This document shows, in pieces, positions 1 to 7,258 of a stretch of 22,237 nucleotides of DNA (its first letter is position 1; each line of letters starts with the position of its first letter). Made by a program: the position numbers and the translations under genes. A model generated the notes under the pieces. The model was not told the DNA's origin and made no database searches. It was given only the letters and a program-made list of their open reading frames with translations. This stretch comes from Firmicutes bacterium UBA3920. Its GTDB lineage: Bacteria > Bacillota > Clostridia > Caldicoprobacterales > Xylanivirgaceae. Location: NCBI GenBank assembly GCA_002386065.1, contig DGES01000067.1:1-22237 (forward strand), given 5' to 3'.

Positions 1-31
1 GTTTCATGTTATGAAAAAATATATTATACAC

Positions 32-60
32 TTGATATGCTTTTATATTAAATATATAAT
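32..60 (+). promoter_or_regulatory. sigma-A promoter for the CDF transporter gene
   Basis: TTGATA at 32-37 and TATAAT at 55-60 are separated by exactly 17 bases. This matches the housekeeping consensus at 11 of 12 positions. It lies about 60 bases upstream of the only plus-strand intact gene. The leader between it and the start codon is short and shows no obvious riboswitch. Confidence 0.75.
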
Positions 61-122
61 GTTATATTAAATAGCAAAAATATTGTTTGGTTTAAGATGG
101 TTCATTTTGGAGGATAGGATTT

Positions 123-1298
123 ATGTTAGCAGACTATATATTAAAACTTTCTATAAAAGATAATGACAACTCTAAAGATACAAAAGTAAGACACAAAGTA
201 GGCTATTTAGCTGGTTTAGTTGGGTTAATAGTTAACTTACTTCTATTTATTGTCAAATTAACTATAGGACTCATAGTTTCTTCAGTAGCTGTTTTGGCAG
301 ATGCATTTAATAATCTATCTGATGCAGCTTCTTCCATTATCACAATTATCGGTTTTAAGCTTTCAAATAAACCTGCTGACAAGGAACATCCTTATGGTCA
401 TGGCAGATTAGAATATCTTTCTGCTTTAATTATCGCATTTATGGTTATGACAGTGGGCTTTCAGTTTATAATAACTTCTTTTAATCGTATTAAAAATCCC
501 CAACCTGTGACTTTTGAATGGCTTCCTTTTATATTATTATTAATTTCTATATTATTTAAAATATGGCTAAGCTTGTTCAATAAAAAATTGGGAAAGAAGA
601 TTTCTTCATCTGCGCTCGAAGCTGCCGCCACTGACGCTTTAGGAGACGTTTTTACTACTTTGGTAGTAACCATATCACTATTTGCGTCAACTTTTACAGA
701 TATACCCATCGATGGATATATTGGAGGGTTAGTAGCCATTGCTATTATATATGCAGGATTTAGTTTGGTAAAAGAAACTATTAGCCCTTTAATTGGTGAA
801 GCCCCTGACGAAGAACTTAAAAAGTCCATTAATAATAGAGTGCTTTCTTATGATTATATTACTGGTGTCCATGACTTAATTGTTCACAATTACGGTCCCG
901 GAAGAGTAATGGCATCTATTCATGCAGAATTTCCTGCAGATATAGATGTGATTGAAATTCATGAAATAATTGATAAAGCCGAAAGGGAACTCAGTGAAAG
1001 TCTTGATCTCCATTTGGTTATTCACATGGATCCTATTTCCGTGGAAACGAAAGAAATAGCTGAAGCAAGAAACGAGGTTGAGAATATACTTAAAAATATT
1101 CCATCTATAAATTCTATGCACGATTTTAGAGTAGTTGGTAAGGAGGATAAAAAGACTCTAATATTTGATATCGTAGTGGATGCCTACAAATTAGCAAGTT
1201 CCTCTACAGAAGAAAAACTTAAAACTGATATCTGTAATGCTATAAAAGCGAACAATCTCCAGTATAACTGCATAGTAACAGTAGATAAAGAGTTCTAA
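123..1298 (+). CDS. Cation diffusion facilitator (CDF) family transporter
   Basis: This is a 391-residue membrane protein of the CDF family, which exports divalent metal ions in exchange for protons. Six membrane segments lie at about 28-50, 52-72, 100-120, 133-152, 168-190 and 196-218. The transport site is visible as D60-x3-N64 in TM2 and D171-x3-D175 in TM5. The family signature HPYGHGR follows TM2. A cytoplasmic dimerisation domain covers about 225-305, followed by roughly 80 more residues, as in the longer clostridial members. Because TM5 carries Asp rather than the His common in zinc/iron members, manganese or another metal is possible, but the substrate is inferred only. The start is supported by GGAGGAT ahead of ATG. 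The gene stands alone on the plus strand; the debris after its stop belongs to another gene. Confidence 0.93.
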   Translation: MLADYILKLSIKDNDNSKDTKVRHKVGYLAGLVGLIVNLLLFIVKLTIGLIVSSVAVLADAFNNLSDAASSIITIIGFKLSNKPADKEHPYGHGRLEYLSALIIAFMVMTVGFQFIITSFNRIKNPQPVTFEWLPFILLLISILFKIWLSLFNKKLGKKISSSALEAAATDALGDVFTTLVVTISLFASTFTDIPIDGYIGGLVAIAIIYAGFSLVKETISPLIGEAPDEELKKSINNRVLSYDYITGVHDLIVHNYGPGRVMASIHAEFPADIDVIEIHEIIDKAERELSESLDLHLVIHMDPISVETKEIAEARNEVENILKNIPSINSMHDFRVVGKEDKKTLIFDIVVDAYKLASSSTEEKLKTDICNAIKANNLQYNCIVTVDKEF

Positions 1299-1556
1299 AA
1301 ACTATTCGAGGCCGAGATTTCAGACAAACCCCTTATTGACGTCAGTACCGACCATTATCCCTATGGACTAGAAAATCATGAGATAGATGTTCTAGCAGGA
1401 CATGTAGTAGAGAAAAATTTTGAACTCTACAAGAACACCTTTGTCCTATACACCAAGGGCATGGATCCCATCACCATAGATAAACCCTGTTCCAGCTTGG
1501 ATATAATACCTACCTTATCAAACCTACTAGGACTTGAATACGATATCCTTGCCTGA
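1299..1556 (+). pseudogene. C-terminal remnant of an LTA-synthase-like / sulfatase-family protein
   Basis: An open frame of about 85 codons begins directly after the CDF stop and ends at TGA 1554-1556. It has no start codon or ribosome binding site. Translation shows the motif DHYPYGL, then VLYTKGMDPI, and finally SLDIIPTLSNLLGLEYD. These resemble the C-terminal third of phosphoglycerol transferases and LTA synthases of the alkaline-phosphatase/sulfatase superfamily. The family is normally 500-700 residues, so most of the catalytic domain, including the nucleophile Thr, is gone. The frame is shared with the CDF gene only by chance, since the CDF protein has a normal family ending. A deletion probably removed the 5' part of this gene. 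Confidence 0.6.
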
Positions 1557-1559
1557 TTG

Positions 1560-2038
1560 ACATTGTACTCCCTCAAATATCATTCCACTCTTCTGCATCA
1601 CTCTACCAGAAGCAGGATTATTAACATTATGTCTTGCAACAATCCTGTTTAGGCCCGCTTTGGAAACAAATAGTCAATTACTGCCTTTAAGGCCTCTGTC
1701 ATAACCCCTTGACCCCAATATTTTCGGCTCAAGCAGTAGCCAATTTCTGCTGTTTCTAATTTTTCATTGAGATTTACCACATCTATAGTTCCTATTACCT
1801 GTGAATTTTCCTTCCATACTATGCACCATCTATATATGTCTGCATCGTCTATGTCTATAAGCCAAAAATCAATAACGGCTTTTGTGTCCTCTATGGTCTT
1901 GTGTGACTTCCAAGTTACATATTTAGTAACCTGGCTATCACTTGCCCAATTATTAAACATATCTTCAGCATCACTTGCAGTTATCTTTCTTAGTATAAGT
2001 CTTTCTGTTTCAATACGTTGAGTACCTATATGCTTCAT
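1560..2038 (-). pseudogene. GNAT acetyltransferase (RimJ/RimL type), frameshifted and 3'-truncated
   Basis: The protein resembles GCN5-related N-acetyltransferases of the RimJ/RimL class. It begins with the typical ETERLILRKITASDAEDMF, and the acetyl-CoA-binding loop appears as YWGQGVMTEAL. The first frame stops after YLFPKRA at 1649. In the next frame the conserved C-terminal motif continues as NRIVARHNVNNPASGRVMQK and then SGMIFEGV. Restoring one T in the run near 1660 rejoins the two parts into YLFSKAGLNRI. After FEGV the remaining 20 or so residues are missing, because the frame runs into the end of the LTA-synthase remnant. I place the start at the ATG at 2038, which has GAAGGGGAAG just upstream. 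An in-frame ATG at 2068 has no such site. It follows the S66 peptidase gene closely and was probably co-transcribed. Confidence 0.75.
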
Positions 2039-2069
2039 AGCTTCTTCCCCTTCTATATGATTTGTCATA

Positions 2070-3122
2070 TTATAATATAAATCCTTGCCTAAAAGGGCTT
2101 TCTAGCAGTGTAAATTCTTTCGTATTTGGATTTAATCTCACCTTGCAACCTAGGGGCAATATCCATTTAGGATCCGTATGTCCAAAATCCATATTCATGG
2201 CTACTGGAATATCTGGCACATTAAATTCTTCTGTCATGATCTGGATTATAGTCCTCTCCAGTTCTTCTTTTTCTTTATTAGAATAGTCTTTAGGTCTGCC
2301 AAAAATTATACCTTTCACTTTATTGAGGACTCCTTGAATGCCGTAGTTTCGAAGCATACAACCTACATGCCTGGGTGATGGTTTATCTTCGGAAGTTTCA
2401 AAAAATAATATCTTGTCATGCCAAAAATCCTTATCTGGCCAGTAATCAGTCGACTTCATAAACTCTAAAACTTCTATACATCCTCCCCATAGTTTCCCCT
2501 CTACAGGCTCCCTCCCCTGCAGAAATGTCCAGCCATCTTCGTTGCTATAAAATTCAGTGCACTCCCCTAAGGTGTATAGATTATCCCAGTCCTTATAACC
2601 ATTAGTCCACTTCTCATATGGAGAATATATATATGGATATTTATTGGAAAATAAAATATCTTTGATATGCTTCGTAAACTGCGGTGGCAGAGATTTAATC
2701 TGCGCAAAGCCTGCCATTATAGAAGGTCCATAGAATGTCACCATTCCCCTATAGTTTAAATATGTTAAAAAAGTCGTAGCATCGGAAAAACCCATTATTA
2801 ACTTTGGATTATTTAATATCATAGGAGTATCTAGGTACTCCAAAATTCGTATCGATTCATAGCCACCAATTGAAGTTATAATCCCATCAATACTATCGTC
2901 TGCAAAGGCATTGTTTATATCTTTTGCTCTTAGTTTCGGGTTTTTATAGAGCTCCTCTGGAGACATCCTTGCCGATGGCATCTCCACTATCTCAAAACCT
3001 ATCTCTTCACTCAAATTCTTCAAGCCCAACTCATAAATGTCTGTAAACAAAAACGCTAATCCGTTCGATGGCGAAATAACTGCTATTTTTGAACCTAGTT
3101 TTAACATTTTAGGTTTTATCAA
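2070..3122 (-). CDS. S66 family peptidase (LD-carboxypeptidase / MccF-like)
   Basis: This is a serine peptidase of MEROPS family S66, whose members trim the L,D-peptide bond of murein peptides or cleave microcin-C-type antibiotics. Counting from an upstream in-frame ATG at 3155, the nucleophile Ser124 lies in GFSDAT, the acid Glu228 in WGGCIEVL, and His326 in MDFGHTDPKW. That is the full Ser-Glu-His triad. The length of about 350 residues and the long middle insertion fit the MccF-like branch better than the shorter LdcA enzymes. I choose a TTG start at 3122: AAGGGG sits nine bases upstream, and the resulting N-terminus MIKPKMLKLG is the one usual in this family. The ATG at 3155 lies inside a dispersed repeat. 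Natural substrate is unknown. Confidence 0.9.
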   Translation of the reverse strand: MIKPKMLKLGSKIAVISPSNGLAFLFTDIYELGLKNLSEEIGFEIVEMPSARMSPEELYKNPKLRAKDINNAFADDSIDGIITSIGGYESIRILEYLDTPMILNNPKLIMGFSDATTFLTYLNYRGMVTFYGPSIMAGFAQIKSLPPQFTKHIKDILFSNKYPYIYSPYEKWTNGYKDWDNLYTLGECTEFYSNEDGWTFLQGREPVEGKLWGGCIEVLEFMKSTDYWPDKDFWHDKILFFETSEDKPSPRHVGCMLRNYGIQGVLNKVKGIIFGRPKDYSNKEKEELERTIIQIMTEEFNVPDIPVAMNMDFGHTDPKWILPLGCKVRLNPNTKEFTLLESPFRQGFIL

Positions 3123-3143
3123 TCTAACCATCCCCTTTTGCAC

Positions 3144-3228
3144 TTCAAAGTACATCCATATCCTGTAAATAAAAGCTTCTATGGATTAGCTTATCACATA
3201 GAAGCCGTCTATTTCAATCTCTTTTATT
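3144..3228. repeat. Dispersed ~85-bp hairpin repeat, copy 1 (degenerate stem)
   Basis: This stretch is about 90% identical to 21332-21418. The core is an inverted repeat, with GCTTCTATG pairing with CATAGAAGC around a 13-base loop. One side of the outer stem has decayed relative to copy 2. It lies just upstream of the S66 peptidase start and eight bases from the end of the ISLre2 element. Identity outside the stem shows this is a duplicated element and not merely two similar terminators. Confidence 0.8.
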
Positions 3229-3237
3229 TTCACGATT

Positions 3238-3257
3238 GCGTCAATTTACTGTAGGGA
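3238..3257. repeat. ISLre2 terminal inverted repeat (transposase 3' side)
   Basis: This sequence matches the reverse complement of 5003-5022 at 17 of 20 positions, including the shared inner core GTAGGGA. It marks the likely end of the element. Confidence 0.55.
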
Positions 3258-3459
3258 AAAGAAGAATACAGCTATCCTGATAAATAAATTAGCATTATAT
3301 CCGGTCACACCCTTGACAACAAGCATCGCCCATATGGTTTGTCAGCCAGAGCGGAGTCTCTTATTGTGGGCATATCTAGCCGGTTTTATGGCCGCCGTTT
3401 TACCCATTATACCATATGGGTCCCTCTTATTGTAAAGGGTTCGCTTTGCTGCTCCCTAC

Positions 3460-4902
3460 CTACAGACTATGTATGCTACTAAGGCCTCTTAACTCGTTGT
3501 ATAAACCGGTGTTTTTGCCTTTAGTTGTTACAACTAAGTCACTATTCCACGCATTTGCATATTTACTAGATACTTTTCTCCTCAAGTCTTTTATCATTCG
3601 ATCCTGTATCTTATGCTTTTTCTCTTTCGCCTCATTATGTTTTTGATCCATTACCAAATCATAGACCTTGCCACCGTTCTTTATATATATCCTAAGCTCA
3701 GCCATCTTTTTAACACCTATCTCTGACCAACCTCTAGGTCTACTGCTCAGCCTATCCGATAGAATATGGCTTACATGACCTTCTGCACTACAGCCTATTA
3801 TTTCAAAGCCCTTATCTGCCTTTATCTCTATTCCATCCCACTGATTTAATATATATCGTCTTGACTCTTTAATTGCCTTCTTTTTAGTTTCAGAAGCAGT
3901 CAGTTTAAGTATCTTTTTAAATACTTTCCTTGTCTTTTCCTTACTAGGCCAATCTAATGCATCTTGCAGCTCCTGATAGATTGCACTATCATCTAGATGG
4001 GCTGTAGATGCTCTAACATATTTCTGTAGATGATATTCATCTAGGACAAACTTGCTCTTTGGAATCCAATGAAGTCCCTGCTTAATCCATGAAGCACCAT
4101 CGCCTGAAATATATGGTTTCTATCGAATCTATGTTATATTGCTCATATATGTAATCACATACCTCAAGCCACAAATCCTCACTATTTTTATATATTCCTC
4201 CAAAATAGCGTACATTTCTTAATACATTTCTATTTTCACTACATTTGTCACCATCAAAACCTTCGTGAACATATACAAGCCGTGGCATAGCTATCTTTGG
4301 ATAGCTATTGTCGGTCTCATCTTTATCTTTATTCTGAAGTGCTACATGATCTTCATCCGCTTCAATATATAGTATCTCAACATCCCTTTTCTCGTCTACC
4401 TTTACCTCTGGCTGTGTAATCTCAAGGGCATGTATTTTGTTCATCACTGCTTGTTTACTTATTTCATCTACATACGTAGCTTTTTTGCCCGCTTTTCTAT
4501 AACTACTATCCGCAGCCTCTTCTACTGCATTTATAACTACATCAGCACTCACCCTATCATGGGGGCCTACACCTACAATATCATCCACGAGATAACGTCT
4601 CTTTCCACCCTTCTTGGGTTTGAAATATGTTCTGTTGTATTTAATCATTCCAAAGCTCGTTAAAAGCTGTGTAGTGTCGTTTCTAACTATTTCCCAATTG
4701 TTTTTTCTAAGACCAGAATTACGTAAATGCTGATCCATATCTTCCAATACTTCAACTAGTATATTTCGGCCTAATTCAAACAGGCTTTCCTCTAGCCAAA
4801 TACTAAATCACCTAGATCTTTTCCTTCTTTTATGAACTCTTTTATTGTTTTTTCAATCTTTTTTACCCCAAACTCATTAAAATGGTGTATACTATTATAC
4901 AT
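3460..4902 (-). pseudogene. ISLre2 family transposase, two frameshifts
   Basis: The full frame begins at ATG 4902 (MYNSIHHFNEFG) and ends at TAG 3460, about 480 residues when joined, which is normal for the family. Part one runs to VFG and hits a stop near 4790. Restoring one T there rejoins it to LEESLFELGRNILVEVLEDM. Part two continues through the DDE-like core region (EILYIEADEDHVALQN and LVYVHEGF) to 4117. There a second single-base loss changes ETIYISGDGASW into ETIYFRRWCFMD and a stop. Part three, beginning GDGASWIKQGLHWIPKSKFV, is open to the natural end. There is no sign of deletion or internal stop elsewhere, so the copy is only lightly damaged. A hairpin covers the ribosome binding site upstream. 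Confidence 0.85.
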
Positions 4903-4970
4903 AGAAGATGCCATCCTTTCGTTAAGTTATTTGTTTATTCGACTAATATTTTAACAGGATGGCATCTTCT
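4903..4970 (-). promoter_or_regulatory. Hairpin hiding the transposase ribosome binding site
   Basis: Perfect 15-base inverted arms lie at 4903-4917 and 4956-4970, with a further GTTAA/TTAAC pairing inside the loop. On the minus strand the downstream arm contains the AAGGAT ribosome binding site of the transposase, and the ATG follows immediately. Transcripts entering from outside the element would form the stem and block translation. Other insertion sequences such as IS10 and IS50 use the same kind of control; applying it here is an inference. Confidence 0.6.
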
Positions 4971-5002
4971 TTTCAATTCTATTGGTAATTTCTTACTCTA
5001 AA

Positions 5003-5022
5003 TCCCTACGGTAATTTTACGC
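5003..5022. repeat. ISLre2 terminal inverted repeat (transposase 5' side)
   Basis: This is the partner of 3238-3257. It ends 26 bases before the stop codon of the neighbouring lipoprotein gene. Confidence 0.55.
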
Positions 5023-5047
5023 TAACAATGTCTATAAAAATATAAAG

Positions 5048-5488
5048 CTAATCAATAGTCTTAATTTTAATGTTTTCCTCTGCTTCAATATCCATCTTGA
5101 TTTGTCCTTTGGACTTTCGACCTACAAGCTTCACTCTACTTGTGCCCTCCTTGAGTTTAACGATCTCATTTCCCTCTTTTCCGCCGTTTACAATTTCAAT
5201 AATTTCGTTATCTGGAGTTATCAATACCACCTTAAAATCACCTTTGTCTACAATAGATTCAAAATTAAACACAATATCACTTCCTGTGTCACTTGTAATC
5301 CTGAATATAGTGTCTGTGCCCGAAAAAGAGGTAAATTTTATATCCGTTTCGTTACCCTTACTTTTACCTTGCCTTACTGAATATGTATGGCTATCTGAAT
5401 CTTTGACTATTTTATCTTCATCGTTAAAAATACTATTCTGATAATCAACTATAGGACTACACCCAATAATAGTTACAATTGCTACCAC
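5048..5488 (-). CDS. Putative lipoprotein of unknown function, 5' end probably damaged
   Basis: I do not recognise this protein. The N-terminus has a hydrophobic stretch ending in a lipobox (TIIGC, Cys10), so it is likely lipid-anchored on the outer face of the membrane. The remaining 135 residues are hydrophilic, rich in Asp, Lys and Ser, and look like a beta-sandwich domain (for example FRITSDTGSDIVFNF). The only available start is GTG at 5488, which has no ribosome binding site and leaves no positively charged n-region. The hydrophobic frame continues upstream (SKLIILV) but meets TAG nine codons earlier. The true start was therefore probably lost by mutation or rearrangement at about 5510. 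It may be a pseudogene. Confidence 0.5.
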   Translation of the reverse strand: MVAIVTIIGCSPIVDYQNSIFNDEDKIVKDSDSHTYSVRQGKSKGNETDIKFTSFSGTDTIFRITSDTGSDIVFNFESIVDKGDFKVVLITPDNEIIEIVNGGKEGNEIVKLKEGTSRVKLVGRKSKGQIKMDIEAEENIKIKTID

Positions 5489-5678
5489 TACTAAAATAAT
5501 TAGTTTGGAATACTATCCTGCCGGCACACAATTGATAGTTCTTCCCATGTCCTTGTTATGGAATAAAGTCACTATCCTGTGCCCATGCAGGAATTGATTG
5601 ATTCTTATCCAATCTGCAAACTCCAAATTTCTATTTACGCAAACTCATAGTCATTATCTTTTTTGACATTTTCTATTT

Positions 5679-6569
5679 TTAGCTCCTATCTCTCTTTTGT
5701 CCAACAATAATTGTAAAGTTCGCGCTTATATTCTTTATATCGGCTTTAATAGCTCGCTCAATCTTGTTATCTATAACTGACCAAGACAAAGGAGTCATGT
5801 TTATAAGATGCATAAGTTCTTCTTGATCTATTTCTTTGCTATATTCTATCTCCTGTATATCTAGTATATTAAAGTTATTACTATAGTGCTCTATAACCTC
5901 ATCATTGGAATATACCTCTTTTTCCGTCCCATCATAAAAGATGTCCCTTAATTCTCCCAGATAACTACTTCCGGGAACAACTTTGGTGAGTATTCCATCA
6001 TCCTTTAGAACTCTATCAAATTCTCCATAGTTAGCAGGCGATAGAATATTTAGTATTACATCAAATTGTCTGTCCATAAATGGAAGATTCGCTAAATCAG
6101 CCACACACCAGATAATTCCAAAATATCCCTTTGAAGCTGATAATATTCCCTCTTTAGAGATATCGACTCCCACTCCCTGCAAGATATTACCAGTTCTGGC
6201 ATTTAGGCTACCTATAACATGACCCAGATGTGAACCCTCTCCACAGCCGGCATCTAATATATTGGCACCATTTAGATTGGTTCCTAACCTTTCTACTATT
6301 AAATCATTTATAAGTTCCAGCATTGGATCAAAAAAGCCTGTTTTATATATAATCTTTCTGGAATCAAACAAAGCCCTATCATAATCTGTGCTTATGCCCT
6401 TTAATAGAAAATTCACATATCCCTTCCTTGCGATATTAAAACAATGTCTCTTTGGGCAGACTATGTCCTTAGAATCATAGATATGCATCTGTGTTTTACA
6501 TATGGGACATCTAAATATGTGGATATTCTCTATAAATTTAATCTTTCTGATAGAACCATCTCTGCACAT
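5679..6569 (-). CDS. rlmA: 23S rRNA (guanine-N1)-methyltransferase, RlmA family
   Basis: This is a SAM-dependent methyltransferase of the RlmA family, which modifies G745 or G748 in helix 35 of 23S rRNA (the TlrB-type enzyme of Gram-positives gives macrolide tolerance). The N-terminal zinc site is complete: C21 and C24 (CPIC), then C38 and H42 (CPKRH). The SAM-binding motif I is ILDAGCGEG at 104-112. The pattern LNILSPANYGEF stands where catalytic-motif residues are expected. The start is ATG 6569, with GGAGGTG six bases upstream. An ATG at 6584 overlaps that site and is rejected. Length, 296 residues, is slightly above the usual 270-290. It lies downstream of the Nudix gene in the same direction, separated by a fragment. 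Confidence 0.88.
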   Translation of the reverse strand: MCRDGSIRKIKFIENIHIFRCPICKTQMHIYDSKDIVCPKRHCFNIARKGYVNFLLKGISTDYDRALFDSRKIIYKTGFFDPMLELINDLIVERLGTNLNGANILDAGCGEGSHLGHVIGSLNARTGNILQGVGVDISKEGILSASKGYFGIIWCVADLANLPFMDRQFDVILNILSPANYGEFDRVLKDDGILTKVVPGSSYLGELRDIFYDGTEKEVYSNDEVIEHYSNNFNILDIQEIEYSKEIDQEELMHLINMTPLSWSVIDNKIERAIKADIKNISANFTIIVGQKRDRS

Positions 6570-6608
6570 AAAAACACCTCCCATATAAAATTTTTTTATG
6601 CATACCTT

Positions 6609-6745
6609 CTATATCCCTTTATATGCTAACTTTTTTATAGTTTCTTTTATTGCCTCTTCTCTTAAGCTTTCCAATATCTTGATATCTTTTACTTCTTCAC
6701 TGCCATATGTTTTATTTAACTCAGACTCTGAGTGTAAATATAATA
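6609..6745 (-). other. Open frame without a start: possible gene remnant
   Basis: Between the Nudix stop and the RlmA start, one minus-strand frame is open for about 45 codons to TAG 6609-6611. It reads like real protein, with the charged helical pieces SEEVKDIKILESL and EEAIKETIKKLAYKGI. It has no ATG, GTG or TTG near its beginning and no ribosome binding site. I do not recognise the family. It may be the C-terminal tail of a deleted gene, or a chance open frame. Confidence 0.3.
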
Positions 6746-7213
6746 CTACATGAGAGAAAAATCACTTGAACTTTCGGCATTCCACGTAGCATACGCTTCA
6801 TTTACATTGTCATCAAAAAATAGTTTTAAATATGTATCCATATTCGGAGCCAACTCCAGTTCCGGCAACATATCAATATCTACCCAATATACTTCTCCCT
6901 CTTCTATTTCTTTGACCATGGTACCAGAAAAGTCGCTAGTCTTGAACAAAAATATGAACCATCGTTCATTATCATCCGCATTATGCCAATGAATCAACCC
7001 GCAAGGCTTTAAGTTCTGAACATCCAAGCCTGTCTCTTCTTTCACTTCCCTGATAGTAGAATCAACTATACTCTCCCCATTTTCTATATGGCCCCCTGGA
7101 AAAGTTATTCCTCCCCAGCTCTCGTCTACCTTATCTTGCACGAGTACTTTTTTGTTTTTCTCGTCTACAATCATACACATATTGAGTAATAGAATGCTAG
7201 TCATTTTATCCAT
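6746..7213 (-). CDS. Nudix hydrolase (8-oxo-dGTP diphosphatase-like, MutT type)
   Basis: This 155-residue protein has a complete Nudix box at 41-63, GHIENGESIVDSTI followed by REVKEETGL, matching G-x5-E-x7-REUxEExGU. The family hydrolyses nucleoside diphosphates linked to another group, and this size and the ending NAESSSDFSLM fit MutT-like 8-oxo-dGTP diphosphatases that clean the nucleotide pool. Substrate cannot be decided from the sequence. The ribosome binding site AGGAG lies 12 bases before ATG 7213, a little far. The gene follows the serine hydrolase with a 45-base gap and may be co-transcribed with it. Confidence 0.88.
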   Translation of the reverse strand: MDKMTSILLLNMCMIVDEKNKKVLVQDKVDESWGGITFPGGHIENGESIVDSTIREVKEETGLDVQNLKPCGLIHWHNADDNERWFIFLFKTSDFSGTMVKEIEEGEVYWVDIDMLPELELAPNMDTYLKLFFDDNVNEAYATWNAESSSDFSLM

Positions 7214-7258
7214 TGTATAAATCTACTCCTAAAATTATATTTCTAGTGCCCAAACCGA

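Larger units (their letters stand above)
3238..5022 (-). mobile_element. ISLre2-family insertion sequence (decayed)
   Basis: The element spans about 1.78 kb, is bounded by imperfect inverted repeats, and carries one transposase reading frame on the minus strand. The transposase belongs to the ISLre2 family (UPF0236). Terminal repeats share GTAGGGA and adjoining bases (17 of 20 positions). I could not see a target-site duplication, so the exact ends are approximate. Both transposase frameshifts suggest the copy is inactive. The region 3258-3459 downstream of the transposase stop is non-coding and contains a widely spaced 10-bp inverted repeat. Confidence 0.75.

Noticed and set aside
461..1121. 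Open frames on the minus strand opposite the CDF gene.
   Set aside because: They lie wholly inside a gene with clear family motifs, have no ribosome binding sites and read as low-quality translations.
3120..3155. ATG at 3155 as the start of the S66 peptidase.
   Set aside because: It belongs to the dispersed repeat and adds a non-family N-terminus; the TTG at 3122 has a well-placed AAGGGG and gives the usual MIKP start.
3223..5036. Target-site duplication flanking the ISLre2 element.
   Set aside because: The bases outside the two inverted repeats show no matching 8-10-base word; they may have decayed or the ends may be misplaced.
5070..5441. Plus-strand open frames opposite the lipoprotein gene, one with a Ser/Leu-rich hydrophobic translation.
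   Set aside because: Composition mirrors the Asp/Glu/Lys-rich minus-strand gene; no ribosome binding site or motif.
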